NCBI RefSeq assembly: GCF_029589435.1
Contig: NZ_JARRAG010000002.1
Coordinates: 5,084,001-5,148,000 of the forward strand
Direction: 5' to 3'
Origin: Paludisphaera mucosa
GTDB lineage: Bacteria; Planctomycetota; Planctomycetia; Isosphaerales; Isosphaeraceae
DNA length: 64,000 bases
Part shown: positions 18,758 through 31,300 of the stretch, piece after piece
Layout: every line of letters begins with the position of its first letter
How positions within the stretch are numbered: position 1 is the first letter of the stretch
The notes under the pieces: generated by a model
What the model was told of the DNA's origin: nothing
Databases searched by the model: none
The model's input: only the letters and a program-made list of their open reading frames with translations
Translations under genes and position numbers: made by a program

Positions 18758-21100
18758 ATGCACCGATTCGCGGCATGGTTCGGGACGGCGGCGACGGCGA
18801 TGGCGGCGGCCTCGTCCGCGGGGGCCGACGATCGGGTCGACTACAACCGCGAAGTCCGGCCGATCCTGTCGAAGAACTGCCTCGCCTGCCACGGCTCGGA
18901 CGCCTCCGCCAGGGCCGCCAAGCTGCGGCTCGACGTCCGGGGCGAGGCGCTCAAGCCGCTGGAGAGCGGCGACGCGGCGATCGTCCCCGGCGACGTCGAG
19001 GCGAGCGTCCTGCTGGAGCGGATCCTCGATGCGGACGACACGCTCCGCATGCCCCCCCGCAAGGCCGGGCCGCGGCTCGCCGAGGCCGAGGTCGCGATCC
19101 TCCGCAGGTGGATCGCCCAGGGCGCCGAGTACGCCGAACACTGGGCGCTCGTCGCCCCCGAACCGGCCCCCGCGCCGGCCGTGTCGGACGCCTCGTGGCC
19201 CCGCGACCCGCTCGACGCCTTCATCCTGGCGCGACTCGACCGCGAGGGGATGCACGCCTCGACCGAGGCCGACCGCCCGACGCTGCTGCGGCGGCTGAGC
19301 CTCGACCTTCGCGGCCTGCCGCCGACCCCCGCCGAGGCCCGCGCGTTCGCCGACGACCCGTCGCCCGACGCCTACGAGCGGGCCGTCGAACGCTATCTCG
19401 CCGACCCCGCCTTCGGCGAGCGCTGGGCGCGGCCCTGGCTGGACCTGGCCCGCTACGCCGACTCGGCCGGGTACGGCTCCGACCCGCTGCGCACCATCTG
19501 GGGATACCGCGACTGGCTCGTCGACGCCCTCAATCGCAACCTGTCCTATGAGCGGTTCACGCTCGAGCAGATCGCCGGCGACCTGCTCCCCGGCGCCACC
19601 GACCGCCAGCGGGCGGCGACCGCCTTCCACCGCAACACGATGACCAACACCGAGGGCGGCACCGACGACGAGGAGTTCCGCATCGCCGCCGTCAAGGACC
19701 GCGTCGACGTCACGTTCCAGGCCTGGATGGGCCTGACGATGGGCTGCGCCAAGTGCCACACGCACAAGTACGACCCGATCTCGAACGAGGAGTACTACAG
19801 CGCCTTCGCGATCTTCAACCAGACGGCCGACGCCGACCGCCCCGACGAGGCCCCCGTCATGCCCTGGATCACCGCCGAGGAGTCCGAACGCCTGAGCGGC
19901 CTCGACGCCCGCCTCGCGGGGCTGAAGGCGAAGCTCGACGCCATCGTGGGACCGCCCGCCCCGGCGCTCCGGGACGAGATCGCCCAGGTCGAGAAGGCCC
20001 GGGCCGACGTCCCCACGCTGCCGGTCATGGTCGAGCTGCCGAAGGAGAAGCGCCGCGTCACCCGCGTGCTCATGAAGGGCAACTTCCTGGACCCGGGGCC
20101 CGAGGTCGGCCCGGGCCTGCCGAAGGCGTTCAACCCCGCCCCCGAGGGGAAGCCCGTCGACCGGCTGGTGCTGGCGCAATGGCTCGTCGACCGCAAGAAC
20201 CCGCTGACGGCCCGCGTGGCGGTGAACCGCACCTGGGCGCTCCTCTTCGGCGCGGGGATCGTCGAGACGGAGGAGGACTTCGGCACCCAGGGCGAGCCCC
20301 CCAGCCATCGCGAGCTGCTCGACCGCCTGGCCGTCGATTTCATGGATTCGGGATGGGACGTGAAGGGCCTGATCCGCCGCCTGGTGAGGTCGGCGACCTA
20401 CCGGCAGGCCTCGCGGCCGACCCCCGAGGCGCTCGCCAAAGATCCCAAGAACCGCCTGCTGTCCCACGCCCCGCGGGTGCGGCTCGACGCCGAGGAGGTC
20501 CGCGACCAGGTCCTGGCCCTCTCCGGGCTCCTGAGCCGGAAGATCGGCGGCCCCAGCGTCTTCCCGGTGCAGCCCGACGGCCTCTGGCAGGCCGCGTTCA
20601 ACGGCCAGCGGACCTGGACGACCAGCCCGGGGCCCGACCGCCACCGCCGGGGCGTCTACACCTTCTGGCGGCGGACCGTGCCGTACCCGTCGATGGCCGC
20701 GTTCGACGCCCCCAGCCGCGAGCTGTGCGCCGTCAAGCGGGTCCGCACCAACACGCCGCTCCAGGCGCTCGTCACGCTCAACGACCCGGTGTACGTCGAG
20801 GCCGCGCAGGGGCTCGCCCGGCGGATCGTCCGCGAGGGGGGCGGCTCGCCCGAGGAGCGCGTCCGCTACGGCCTGGAACTCTGCCTCGGCCGCCCGCCGC
20901 GCGACGAGCAGGCGGCCCCGCTGGTCGCCCTGTACGCGGCGCAGCTCGAACGCTACCGCAGCGACCCGACGGCCGCCTCGGCCTTCGCGACCGAGCCGCT
21001 CGGCCCCTTGCCCGACGGCCTGGACCCGGCCGAGCTGGCCGCCTGGACGGCCGTCGCCAACGTGCTCCTGAACCTCGACGCCGTGCTGACCAGGGGGTGA
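18758..21100 (+). CDS. Planctomycete cytochrome with DUF1549 and DUF1553, module 2
   Basis: Exported 780-residue protein with a signal peptide (about 1-23), a PSCyt1 heme motif CLACH at 41-45, DUF1549 (about 145-360) with CAKCH at 330-334, and DUF1553 (about 465-730). It is the compact version of the family: the beta-sandwich insert of module 1 is missing and only a short linker with a charged helix (about 375-445) joins the two DUFs. It ends in NLDAVLTRG. GGGAG lies upstream of the ATG. The DUF1501 gene begins 4 bp after its stop codon, so translation is probably coupled. Likely an extracytoplasmic electron-transfer protein of unknown substrate. Confidence 0.93.
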   Translation: MHRFAAWFGTAATAMAAASSAGADDRVDYNREVRPILSKNCLACHGSDASARAAKLRLDVRGEALKPLESGDAAIVPGDVEASVLLERILDADDTLRMPPRKAGPRLAEAEVAILRRWIAQGAEYAEHWALVAPEPAPAPAVSDASWPRDPLDAFILARLDREGMHASTEADRPTLLRRLSLDLRGLPPTPAEARAFADDPSPDAYERAVERYLADPAFGERWARPWLDLARYADSAGYGSDPLRTIWGYRDWLVDALNRNLSYERFTLEQIAGDLLPGATDRQRAATAFHRNTMTNTEGGTDDEEFRIAAVKDRVDVTFQAWMGLTMGCAKCHTHKYDPISNEEYYSAFAIFNQTADADRPDEAPVMPWITAEESERLSGLDARLAGLKAKLDAIVGPPAPALRDEIAQVEKARADVPTLPVMVELPKEKRRVTRVLMKGNFLDPGPEVGPGLPKAFNPAPEGKPVDRLVLAQWLVDRKNPLTARVAVNRTWALLFGAGIVETEEDFGTQGEPPSHRELLDRLAVDFMDSGWDVKGLIRRLVRSATYRQASRPTPEALAKDPKNRLLSHAPRVRLDAEEVRDQVLALSGLLSRKIGGPSVFPVQPDGLWQAAFNGQRTWTTSPGPDRHRRGVYTFWRRTVPYPSMAAFDAPSRELCAVKRVRTNTPLQALVTLNDPVYVEAAQGLARRIVREGGGSPEERVRYGLELCLGRPPRDEQAAPLVALYAAQLERYRSDPTAASAFATEPLGPLPDGLDPAELAAWTAVANVLLNLDAVLTRG

Positions 21101-21104
21101 CGCC

Positions 21105-22586
21105 GTGGGCCTCGACGCGGACCTCGACCTGAACCAGATCCTCCGCATGCGGCTCGCCCGCGCGGAGACCCGGCGGCAGTTCCTCAGGCGGTCGCAGACC
21201 GGCCTGGGCGCGATCGCCCTGGCCTCGTTCCTGGGCGCCGACGCGAAGGCCGATCCGGCCGCCGGGGCCGACGCCTCGCCGACGATCCCGAAGCGGCCCG
21301 CGAAGGCCAAGAACGTCATCTACCTGCACATGTCGGGCGGGCCGCCCCAGCAGGACCTTTTCGACTACAAGCCGCTCCTCATCAAGCACAACATGGAGCT
21401 GTGCCCGGAAGAGCTGCTGAAGGGCCAGCGGTTCGCCTTCATCAAGGGCCGGCCCAAGATGCTGGGGACGCCCTACAAGTTCGCCAGGCGGGGCGAGAGC
21501 GGCCAGTGGATGAGCGAGCTGCTGCCGCACACCGCCGGCGTGATCGACGAGGCCTCGGTCGTCCGCTCGATGGTGACGACCGAGTTCAACCACGCCCCGG
21601 CCGAGCTGTTCATGTTCACGGGCTCGCCCCGCAACGGCGGCGCGGCGATGGGCTCGTGGATCACCTACGGGCTGGGGACCGAGAACCAGGACCTGCCCGG
21701 GTTCGTGGTCATGATCAGCGGCGGGACCGACCCGACCGGCGGCAAGGCCCTGTGGAGCACGGGGTTCCTGCCCAGCGTCTTCCAGGGGGTGCAGTGCCGG
21801 ACCGTCGGCGACCCGGTCCTCTACGTCGGCGACCCCAAGGGGATGACCCGCGCCGACCGCCGCCGCACGCTCGACGCGCTCGACCGCCTGAACGAGATCG
21901 AGGCCCGCGAGCACGGCGACCCCGAGACCCTCACCCGGATCAGCCAGTACGAGCTGGCCTTCCGGATGCAGGCGTCGGTCCCGGACGTGATGGACGTCGG
22001 CCGCGAGCCCGACTCGATCCGCGAGGAGTACGGCGCCGAGCCGGGCGCGGCGTCGTTCGCCAACAACTGCCTGCTCGCCCGCCGCCTCGTCGAGCGCGGG
22101 GTCCGCTACGTCCAGCTCTTCGACTGGGGATGGGACTGCCACGGCACCGGCGCCGGCGACGACATCGTGCATCAACTCCCCAGGAAGTGCAAGGACGTCG
22201 ACAAGCCGATCGCCGCCCTGGTGCGCGACCTCAAGCGCCGGGGGCTGCTGGACGAGACCATCGTCGTCTGGGGCGGCGAGTTCGGCCGGACGTCGATGAA
22301 CGAGGCCCGCGGCGGCTCGACGTTCCTGGGCCGCGACCACCACCCCCACTGCTTCACGCTCTGGGTCGCCGGCGGCGGCTTCAGGGCCGGCGCCGCGATC
22401 GGCGCGACCGACGAGCTGGGCTCCTCGATCGTCGCCGACCCCGTCCCGGTCCACGACCTCCAGGCGACGATCCTGAACCAGCTCGGCCTGGATCCGTACA
22501 CCTTCCGCTACCCCTACCAGGGGCTCCAGCAGCGCCTGATCGGCGTCGAGGACGGCGTCCGCATCCGCAAGGATATGCTGGCGTGA
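21105..22586 (+). CDS. DUF1501 Tat-exported protein, module 2
   Basis: 493-residue DUF1501 protein with a twin-arginine region (ETRRQFLRRSQTGLGA, about 22-37). The GTG start at 21105 follows the cytochrome stop codon by 4 bp; its AGGGGG ribosome binding site lies inside the end of the upstream gene. Family motifs include SGGPPQQDLFDYKP, FDWGWDCHG, GGEFGRTSMN and GRDHHPHCFTLW. It pairs with the module 2 cytochrome as in the other two modules. Sulfatase-like or phosphatase-like chemistry is possible from superfamily membership but not shown. Confidence 0.93.
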   Translation: MGLDADLDLNQILRMRLARAETRRQFLRRSQTGLGAIALASFLGADAKADPAAGADASPTIPKRPAKAKNVIYLHMSGGPPQQDLFDYKPLLIKHNMELCPEELLKGQRFAFIKGRPKMLGTPYKFARRGESGQWMSELLPHTAGVIDEASVVRSMVTTEFNHAPAELFMFTGSPRNGGAAMGSWITYGLGTENQDLPGFVVMISGGTDPTGGKALWSTGFLPSVFQGVQCRTVGDPVLYVGDPKGMTRADRRRTLDALDRLNEIEAREHGDPETLTRISQYELAFRMQASVPDVMDVGREPDSIREEYGAEPGAASFANNCLLARRLVERGVRYVQLFDWGWDCHGTGAGDDIVHQLPRKCKDVDKPIAALVRDLKRRGLLDETIVVWGGEFGRTSMNEARGGSTFLGRDHHPHCFTLWVAGGGFRAGAAIGATDELGSSIVADPVPVHDLQATILNQLGLDPYTFRYPYQGLQQRLIGVEDGVRIRKDMLA

Positions 22587-22773
22587 CGGGATGAAGCGCC
22601 GCCGATCGCATCGGCACCCGCCTTCGAAGCGCGGACGCGGCCCGGGTTGCACGATGGCCGCCCGGCGCCGCGTCAAGGAGGTGGGAAACGTCGGTACTCG
22701 GGATCATCCCGAAGCGCGTGGATGAAGGGTGTCTCCTGAGATAGAGATCGGTCGCTCGTCGGTTCCGCGACGT

Positions 22774-22923
22774 TTATTTCTGGCCCCAGAGGACCGTGCG
22801 AAGTCGGATGCCGCCCGCCGAGTCGGCGTCGAACATGCCTTCCTGGAACCATCGCGTCCAGCCCCGCGTCCTGCGCGATTCCCGACGCACCCCGTAGATC
22901 TTGCGACGCTTCTTCGGGCTCAT
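22774..22923 (-). CDS. Small basic protein, 49 residues, unknown
   Basis: A 49-residue reading frame beginning MSPKKRRKIYGVRRESRRTR, rich in Lys and Arg in the first half, with a second half containing Trp and Gly and ending in VLWGQK. The ATG at 22923 has a very good ribosome binding site (GGAGG, 6 nt upstream), which is why it is listed in spite of its size; the longer frame upstream lacks such a site. It lies alone in a 664-bp gap between module 2 and the GH95 gene. The basic head suggests nucleic acid or ribosome contact, but no family is recognised. Confidence 0.5.
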   Translation of the reverse strand: MSPKKRRKIYGVRRESRRTRGWTRWFQEGMFDADSAGGIRLRTVLWGQK

Positions 22924-23250
22924 GGTCGCCTCCGAATGGAGATCAGACTTTGCCGAAAGACAGGTGACGTCAGGACTGCTAGAGCAACCCGCGTACCACT
23001 CGCCTTGGCCACCAGGAAGAATACTCCATAAACAACCCCGGCGGATCGGGATGCCCGCATACGCTTGCGGGTCGCGTGGCGATTTCTCGGCGTTTCGCGG
23101 GCTCGCGACGACGAAACGCCACGCACCGCCCGCCCGTGGCCTCGTCGCCCGGGCCGTGCTACGCTCGATTCTTCGGCGGGCGTGCATCGGGCGTGGGCAA
23201 AAAACGCCCCTCGGACGGGTCGAATCTACAACGGTTGAAGGATCCCTCCC
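22924..23250. other. Intergenic region upstream of the GH95 gene
   Basis: About 330 bp without a supported gene. It holds a CCCGCA/TGCGGG hairpin (23053-23070) and, on the plus strand, TGC followed by TACGCT at 23157-23165, which resembles an extended -10 element 86 bp before the GH95 start. No convincing -35 is seen. Confidence 0.3.
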
Positions 23251-25695
23251 ATGACGACGACGTCAAAATGGCAGAGCAGCGCCGGTCAAGGCCGGCCCGC
23301 GTCGAGGGCGACGGCCTGGATCGCGGTCGCGATGCTGCATGCGGGCTCTCTCGCCTTCGGGGCGCCGCCCGAGCAGGCGCTCAAACTCTGGTACGACAGG
23401 CCGGCCGCCGCGTGGCTCGAAGCCCTGCCGCTCGGCGACGGCTCGCTCGGCGCGATGGTCTACGGCGGCTTCCCCGTCGAGCGGATCCAGCTCAACGACG
23501 CGACCCTGTGGTCGGGCGGTCCCAAGGATTGCGACAACCCCGGGGCCCTGAAGGTCCTCCCCGAGATGCGCCGGCTCATCGCCGACGGCGAGTACGCCGA
23601 GGCCCACGAGCTGGGCAAGAAGATGATGGGGCCCTACACGCAGACGTACCTGCCGATGGGCGACCTGACTCTGACATTCGCGAAGCCCGCCGACGCCCCC
23701 CGCGATTTCCGGCGCTCGCTCGACCTGGACACGGCGGTCGCGACCACGACCTGCAAGGTCGGCGACGTCACCTACACGCGCGAGGCCTTCATCTCGCATC
23801 CCGACCGCGTGCTCGTCGTGCGGCTGACGGCGGACCGACCCGGCGCGCTCGCGTTCACGGCCGGGCTGGGCAGCCGGCTGAGGTTCCGCACGAAGGCCGA
23901 CGACGGCTCGCTGGTCCTCCGCGGCAAGGCCCCCGCGCACGTCGACCCCAACTACTACGACCGGCCGAACCCGATCGTGTACTCCGACGACGAGGGGATG
24001 GAATTCGAGGTCCGCCTCAAGGCGATCTCGGACGGGGCCGTCACCGCGGAGGACGACGCGCTCAAGGTGACGGCCGCGACGTCCGCGACCCTCGTCCTCT
24101 CGGCCGCGACGAGCTTCAACGGCTTCGACAAGTCGCCGGGCCGGCACGGCGTCGACCCCTCGCCGATCGCCGCCGGCCGGCTCGCCGGGGCCGCGGCGAA
24201 GTCGTACGATGTTCTCTTGCGCGACCATGTCCAGGACCATCAGGCCCTCTTCCGTCGGGTGGCCGTCGACCTCGGCCCCGCGGCGGCCGGCGCGGCCGAC
24301 GTCCCCACGGACGAGCGGGTGAAGCGGTTCGGCGCGAGGGATCCGGGCCTGGTCGCGCTCCACTTCCAGTACGGTCGCTACCTGCTGATCTCGAGCGCCC
24401 GGCCGGGGGGGCAGCCGCCGAACCTCCAGGGGATCTGGAACGACGAGGTGCGAGCCCCCTGGAGCAGCAATTACACGGTCAACATCAACACCCAGATGAA
24501 CCACTGGCCCGCCGAGACCACCAACCTCGCCGAGTGCCACGAACCCCTGTTCGGACTGATCCGCGAACTGGCCGTCAACGGCGCGAAGACGGCCCGCGTC
24601 AACTACGGCTGCGGAGGCTGGGTCGCGCACCACAACGTCGACCTCTGGCGGCAGTCGGCCCCGGTCGGCGACTACGGTCAGGGCGACGCGACCTGGGCCC
24701 TCTGGCCCATGTCCGGGCCCTGGCTCTGCCAGCACCTGTGGGACCATTACGCCTTCGGCGGCGACGAGGCCTTCCTGCGGGACGAGGCCTACCCCCTGAT
24801 GAAGGGGGCCGCGGAGTTTTGCCTGGACTTCCTGGTGGAGGCCGCCCAGGGCCGGCTGGTGACGTCGCCGTCGACCTCGCCCGAGAACGTTTTCATCGGG
24901 CCCGACGGCAAGCGCTCGGCCGTGAGCATGGCGAGCACGATGGACATGATGCTGATCCACGACCTGTTCACCCACTGCGTCGCCGCGACGAAGGTCCTGG
25001 GCGTCGACGCCCCGTTCCGCGACCGGCTCGAAGCGGCCCTGAAGAAGCTGCCGCCGCCCCGGATCGGCCCGGACGGGCGGCTCCAGGAGTGGTTCCAACC
25101 GTTCGCGGAGACGGAGCCGCACCACCGCCACCTCTCGTTCCTGTGGGGCCTCTACCCGGGGAATCAGGTTACGCCCGCGACGCCGGAACTGCTCGAAGCG
25201 GCGAAGAAATCCCTGATCGCGCGGAGCGACGAGGGGACGGGCTGGTCGACCGGCTGGAAGATCAGCCTCTGGGCCCGGCTGGGCGACGGCGACCACGCGT
25301 TCCGGCTGATCGAGCGGACGTTGCAGCTCGGCCCCGGCGGCGTGTATGCGAACCTGTTCGGCAGCCACCCGCCCTTCCAGATGGACGGCAACTTCGCCTT
25401 CCCCGCCGGCGTCGCCGAGATGCTTTTGCAGAGCCACGAGGCCGACGGCGACGTCCACCTCCTCCCCGCGCTCCCCGCCGCCTGGCCGACCGGCTCCGTC
25501 ACCGGCCTCCGCGCCCGCGGCGGGTTCGACGTCGACCTCGCCTGGAAGGACGGCCGTCTGACCTCGGCGACCATCCGCTCCCGCCTCGGCCGCAAGGCGA
25601 CCGTCCGCTGCGGCGGGAAGTCGGTGCAGATCGAGTCGAAGCCGGGTGGGTCGTATACAATAGACGCGGACCTGGGCGTCCGCCCCAGTCGTTGA
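23251..25695 (+). CDS. GH95 alpha-L-fucosidase/alpha-L-galactosidase, secreted
   Basis: 814-residue glycoside hydrolase family 95 enzyme, an inverting enzyme removing alpha-1,2-L-fucose or related L-galactose. It has an N-terminal export signal (hydrophobic part about 20-37), an N-terminal beta-domain (about 45-285, motif [15 protein letters not shown]), a helical linker and an (alpha/alpha)6 barrel (about 330-740). Active-site features seen by comparison with Bifidobacterium AfcA: Asn pair N411 and N413 in NINTQMNHW, general acid E545 in SPENVF and D712 in FQMDGNFAF. The ATG start lies after a short gap without a strong Shine-Dalgarno. A Uma2 gene starts 27 bp downstream. Other GH95 specificities such as beta-L-arabinose cannot be excluded. 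Confidence 0.94.
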   Translation: MTTTSKWQSSAGQGRPASRATAWIAVAMLHAGSLAFGAPPEQALKLWYDRPAAAWLEALPLGDGSLGAMVYGGFPVERIQLNDATLWSGGPKDCDNPGALKVLPEMRRLIADGEYAEAHELGKKMMGPYTQTYLPMGDLTLTFAKPADAPRDFRRSLDLDTAVATTTCKVGDVTYTREAFISHPDRVLVVRLTADRPGALAFTAGLGSRLRFRTKADDGSLVLRGKAPAHVDPNYYDRPNPIVYSDDEGMEFEVRLKAISDGAVTAEDDALKVTAATSATLVLSAATSFNGFDKSPGRHGVDPSPIAAGRLAGAAAKSYDVLLRDHVQDHQALFRRVAVDLGPAAAGAADVPTDERVKRFGARDPGLVALHFQYGRYLLISSARPGGQPPNLQGIWNDEVRAPWSSNYTVNINTQMNHWPAETTNLAECHEPLFGLIRELAVNGAKTARVNYGCGGWVAHHNVDLWRQSAPVGDYGQGDATWALWPMSGPWLCQHLWDHYAFGGDEAFLRDEAYPLMKGAAEFCLDFLVEAAQGRLVTSPSTSPENVFIGPDGKRSAVSMASTMDMMLIHDLFTHCVAATKVLGVDAPFRDRLEAALKKLPPPRIGPDGRLQEWFQPFAETEPHHRHLSFLWGLYPGNQVTPATPELLEAAKKSLIARSDEGTGWSTGWKISLWARLGDGDHAFRLIERTLQLGPGGVYANLFGSHPPFQMDGNFAFPAGVAEMLLQSHEADGDVHLLPALPAAWPTGSVTGLRARGGFDVDLAWKDGRLTSATIRSRLGRKATVRCGGKSVQIESKPGGSYTIDADLGVRPSR

Positions 25696-25721
25696 GGCTT
25701 CGCCGCCTTGGAGCCGTTTCC

Positions 25722-26336
25722 ATGACACCGCCTGGAGCCATCATCGACATCAGTCCGCAACTCGCCTCGCGGCTGTCGAGGCTGAGCGTCGCGCAGTACG
25801 ATCGTCTGATCGCGGCCGACGCCATCCTCGATGCCGAGAAGGTGGAGCTGATCGAAGGATTGTTGGTGGCCAAGACGGGTCGGAATCGTCCCCGCATCCA
25901 GGCCGGCAAGCTCGGTTTCGCGGCCTTATTGAGGATCGTCCCCGACGGCTGGCGCGTGGCTAAGGAGGATCCGATCACGGCGTCGGACTGGAGCAAGCCC
26001 GAGCCCGACCTGGCCGTGATCCGCGGGGAGATCGGCGACTACGCCCGGCGCGACTTGACGACGCTCGACGTGGGGCTCGTCGTCGAGATCGCCGAATCGA
26101 GCCTGGCCGTCGACCGCGACGTCATGGGCCGCCTGTACGCCGCCGGCGGGATCCCGTGCTACTGGATCGTCAACCTCGTCGACGGCCTCGTCGAGGTTTA
26201 TACCGACGCCGATCCCTCGGCCGGCTATTGCTCGCGCCGGGAATACCTGCGCGATGAGACCATCCCCATCGTCCTCGACGGCCGGGAGGCGGGCGTCGTG
26301 GCCGTGGAGGCGATCCTGCCCGGGCCGGCGGCCTGA
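25722..26336 (+). CDS. Uma2-family (DUF820) protein with altered active site
   Basis: 204-residue Uma2/DUF820 protein recognised by YDRLIAADAILDAEKVELIEG near the N-terminus, PEPDLAV (D96), VVEIAESS (E122) and the closing GIPCYWIVNLVDG strand. The Lys normally found after the Glu in the DRxxK motif is Met (M135 in DRDVMGRLY), so nuclease activity is doubtful. The start was placed at ATG 25722, giving the usual family length; the frame is open far upstream inside the GH95 gene. It follows GH95 by 26 bp and converges with the TIGR03067 gene, whose stop codon is only 10 bp away. Confidence 0.85.
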   Translation: MTPPGAIIDISPQLASRLSRLSVAQYDRLIAADAILDAEKVELIEGLLVAKTGRNRPRIQAGKLGFAALLRIVPDGWRVAKEDPITASDWSKPEPDLAVIRGEIGDYARRDLTTLDVGLVVEIAESSLAVDRDVMGRLYAAGGIPCYWIVNLVDGLVEVYTDADPSAGYCSRREYLRDETIPIVLDGREAGVVAVEAILPGPAA

Positions 26337-26346
26337 CGTCCGGCGG

Positions 26347-26799
26347 TCACGGCCCGGCGTCGGGTTTTTCGCGGGCGAAGACCATCAGGGTTTGATGGTC
26401 GCCGAGCTCGGCCTTGAATTCCTTCGGCCGGGGGCCGTCGGGGTCGCCGGTGCAGAGGGTCAGCTCGTCGCCTTCGAGCTTGTAGAGGCCGCGGACGGTC
26501 TTGTCGCGACCGGGGCCGCCGTCGGCGACGATGTCGATCGTCTTGGGGTCGGCGGACGGGTCGAGGACGATGGTCGAGCCCGAGAAGCTCTTGCCGTCGC
26601 GGCGCCAGACGACGCGGTCGCCGTCGACCGTCCGGGTGATCGAGCGGGCGACCGCCTCGGCCGTCTCCTTGCCGTCGCGACGGAAGGAGACGGCCCGCCA
26701 GACGCCCTGGTGCCTCTTCAGCTCGGCCTTGACTTCGGGGGCCGGCTCGGACGCCTGCGCGAGCAGGAGGACGAGGCACCAGGGGACGACGCGGGTCAT
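26347..26799 (-). CDS. TIGR03067-domain secreted protein
   Basis: 150-residue protein with an N-terminal export signal (about 1-16) followed by a single TIGR03067 domain, a lipocalin-like planctomycete family of unknown function. Typical features are the opening HQGVWRAVSFRRDG and the closing FKAELGDHQTLMVFAREK. The start at 26799 was chosen because it gives a signal peptide directly before the domain; the frame remains open far upstream, antisense in character. It starts 23 bp after the stop codon of the module 3 DUF1501 gene, so it is probably the third gene of that operon. Confidence 0.85.
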   Translation of the reverse strand: MTRVVPWCLVLLLAQASEPAPEVKAELKRHQGVWRAVSFRRDGKETAEAVARSITRTVDGDRVVWRRDGKSFSGSTIVLDPSADPKTIDIVADGGPGRDKTVRGLYKLEGDELTLCTGDPDGPRPKEFKAELGDHQTLMVFAREKPDAGP

Positions 26800-26822
26800 G
26801 GCGGACTCTTTGCGGGTCGATC

Positions 26823-28304
<1,482 letters not shown>

Positions 28305-28321
28305 CGCGAGGCTCCCTCGGG

Positions 28322-31300
28322 TCAGTGGTTGAAGAGGAATTCCGGGCTGTTGATGAGGGCCCAGGCGACGTCCTGGGCGGCGGTGAGGCGGCGGGCGGCG
28401 GCCTGCTGGACGCTCATGTCGAGGTCGCGGCGGAGCTGGACGAGGGCCGGCGGCGGGCCGGCGGGTTTGCGGGCCGCCTCGATCCGGGCCTGCAGGGCGG
28501 CCTTGGCCGGGTCGGCGGGCAGGGGGGCCTGGGCGGCGGCGAGGGCGGCGCGACGGTCCAGGAAGCCCTGGTCCATCGCCCGATGGTAGCCCATCAGCAC
28601 CTCGACCTGGGCGGGGGTGCGGACGTCGGGGGCCGTCGCCAGCACGGCGCGGAGCGGCTCGGGGAGGCCCAGGCCGACGTCGGCCCGGCGGGCGACGGAG
28701 ATCCGGAACCGGCCCAGGGTCCAGACGTCCTGGAACCGGTGGTGGAGCTTGAACGTCAGGACCGTCCCGCCGGGGCCGCCGACGGGCTCCTTGGTTCGGA
28801 AGGTCGCCCAGTGGAGCAGGCCGGCGCGGGGGGAGACGGCCCAGCCGCGCTGGTCGTCGAGGTTGCCGTCGACGGCCTTGGCGACGTCGAACTCGCCCTG
28901 GCTGAAGTCGGCGAGCGCGCCGTGCAGGGCGACGGGCTTCGCCTGGTCGGGCGTCGCCTTGGGCGCGGCCGAGAGCTGGAACTCGCTCAGCACGAAGTTG
29001 CCGTCGCTCGCCCGGCCGGGGCCGTTCGACGGGAGCTTGGGGTCGGTCAGCACTTCCAGGCGGACGGCGGCGACGGCGGCCAGGTCGGTCTCGGCCGTGA
29101 TGGTCAGCTCGCCGTTCTTGTTCGGCCCGGTGACGAGGATGGAGCCGTCGGCCTCGCGGGTCGGAGTCGACCCGTTGGAGGCCGTCATCGCCTTGGGCTG
29201 GACGACCACCCAGGGGTCGACGACCGAGCCGGCGTTGGCCTTCTCCCACTCGGCGACCTTGGCGGCGAGCTGGGCCTCATAGGCCTTCAGGTCGGCCTCG
29301 ACGGCGGCGGCCTTCTCGGCCCGCTCCTTCTCCTGCTGGGCCCGCTTCGGCGCGTGGTCGCGGTCGAAGGCGGCCAGCTCGGCCTCGGCGGTGGCGAGGA
29401 CAGCCAGCCGCTCGCGTTCGACGCGGGGCCGGTCGGCGGCGTACTCCGCCTCCTTGCGGCCGAGCGTCTCGGCGAGCGTCTTGTGGTCGTCGTCGACCTC
29501 CTGGAAGGCCGCGCGGCCGGCGACGACCTCGGAGGGGGTCGCCGGCCGGTTCAGGATCCGGAGGAACAGGTCCTCGACGAGCTTGGCGTCGTCCTGCTCG
29601 CGGGCGGCGATCTTCGTCAGCTCGTTGGCCGGGTCGGCCAGGGCGTCGGCCAGGGTCGGGCCGCTGACCAGGGCCATGACCGGCCCGAGCTGCAGCCCGC
29701 TGGACCGCTCGCATTCGCAGGCGCTCTCGCGGACGGGGCGGCCGAACGCCGAGAGGAAGCCGCTGGGCAGCTCGACGCCCGAGTCCGGCAGGGCCGCGGC
29801 CCGGGTTCCGGCGGGCACGCCCGGGATCCGCGAGATCGAGCCGGTCGCCAGGTTCACCGCGTCGTAGAGCACCTCGGCCGGCAGCCGACGCGCGGAGGCG
29901 TGGGAGTAGTTGGTCTTGTCGTCGGCGTTGAACGGGTTCGACTCGACCGACAGTTGATAGGTCCGCGAGGTGCAGATCTCGCGGAGGATCTTGCGGACCC
30001 GGAAGCCCCCCTGGACGAACTCGGACGCCAGGTGGTCGAGCAGCTCGGGGTTGGTCGCCGGGTTGCCGGCTCGGACGTCGTCGAGGGGCTCGACGAGGCC
30101 GACGCCGAACAGGTAGCCCCAGAGTCGGTTGACGTAGCCGCGGGCGAAGTACGGGTTGTCGGACGACGTGATCCACGAGGCCAGCTCGGCGCGCCGGGAC
30201 GAGCCCGGCTCGGCCTTCGCGTGGGCGCTCTCGAACGGGAACTTGGGAGCGGTCGCCTGCTTGGTCCGGTCGTGGACGACCTCGGTCGTGGCGGCGTCGG
30301 AGATGATCTCGTAGAGCGGCTTGGCGGCCTCGACCTCGGTCCCGCCCAGGGTCTTGCCGCCGCCGGCCGGGTCGGGCTTCAGGTCGACCTGCGCGAAGAA
30401 GGCGGCGGTCTGGTAGTACTGGTCCTGCGTCCAGCGCTCGAAGGGGTGGTCGTGGCACTTGTTGCAGTTGAACCGGACCCCCAGGAAGAGCTGGGTGGTG
30501 TTCTCCATCGTCGCCTCGGGATCGCGGAGGATCTTGTAGTACGAGGCGGCGGGGTTCTCCTTGTTGGATCCGGCGGCCGTGAGGATCTTGCGGGCGAACT
30601 CGTCGTAGGGGAGGTCGGCGGCCACCTGGGCGCGGATCCAGTCGCGGAAGGCGGCGGCGCCCTCGACGCCCAGGAACTTGCGGTTGACCTGCAGCAGGTC
30701 GGCCCACTTGTTCGTCCAGTAGTCGACGAACGCCGGCGAGCCGATCAGGCGGTCGACGAGGGCCTCGCGCTTGGCCTTCGATTCGGCGGGGTCGGCGAGG
30801 AACGCCCGGACCTCCTCGGCGGTCGGCGGCAGGCCGGTCAGGTCGAGCGAGACGCGGCGCAGGTATTCGGCGTCGGTGCAGACGCCGGAGGGCTGGATCT
30901 TGAGCCGCGCCCACTTGGCGGCGACCAGCTCGTCGATCCGGCCGTAGGTCGGCGGCGGCGTCCAGGCGAAGCCGGTGCGGTCGCCCATGACGGTCAGGGT
31001 CGTCGAGGCGTAGCTCCCCTCGTAGCGGACGAGGATGGGGGCCTCGCCGCGGCGGATCGCGGCGACCAGGCCGTGGGGCTTGGTGGCGGCGACCTCGGTG
31101 TTGCCGCTCTCCAGGAAGGCCTCGCGGGTGACGTCGCGGACGACGCCGTCGTGGAACGTGGCGACGACCCGGATCTGCTGGGTCGCGCCCGGGAGCTGGA
31201 CGATCGGGTTGGCCGGGAAGACGGCGATCCTGGCCACCTTCGACGCCGCCCGGTCGAGCTTCGCCCCCTGGGCGATCCACGACTTGACGATCTCGTAGTA

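Noticed and set aside
23076-23250. An upstream start for a frame running through GH95 into Uma2
   Set aside because: The upstream part is in a different frame from GH95 and has no family resemblance; Uma2 homology begins at 25722.
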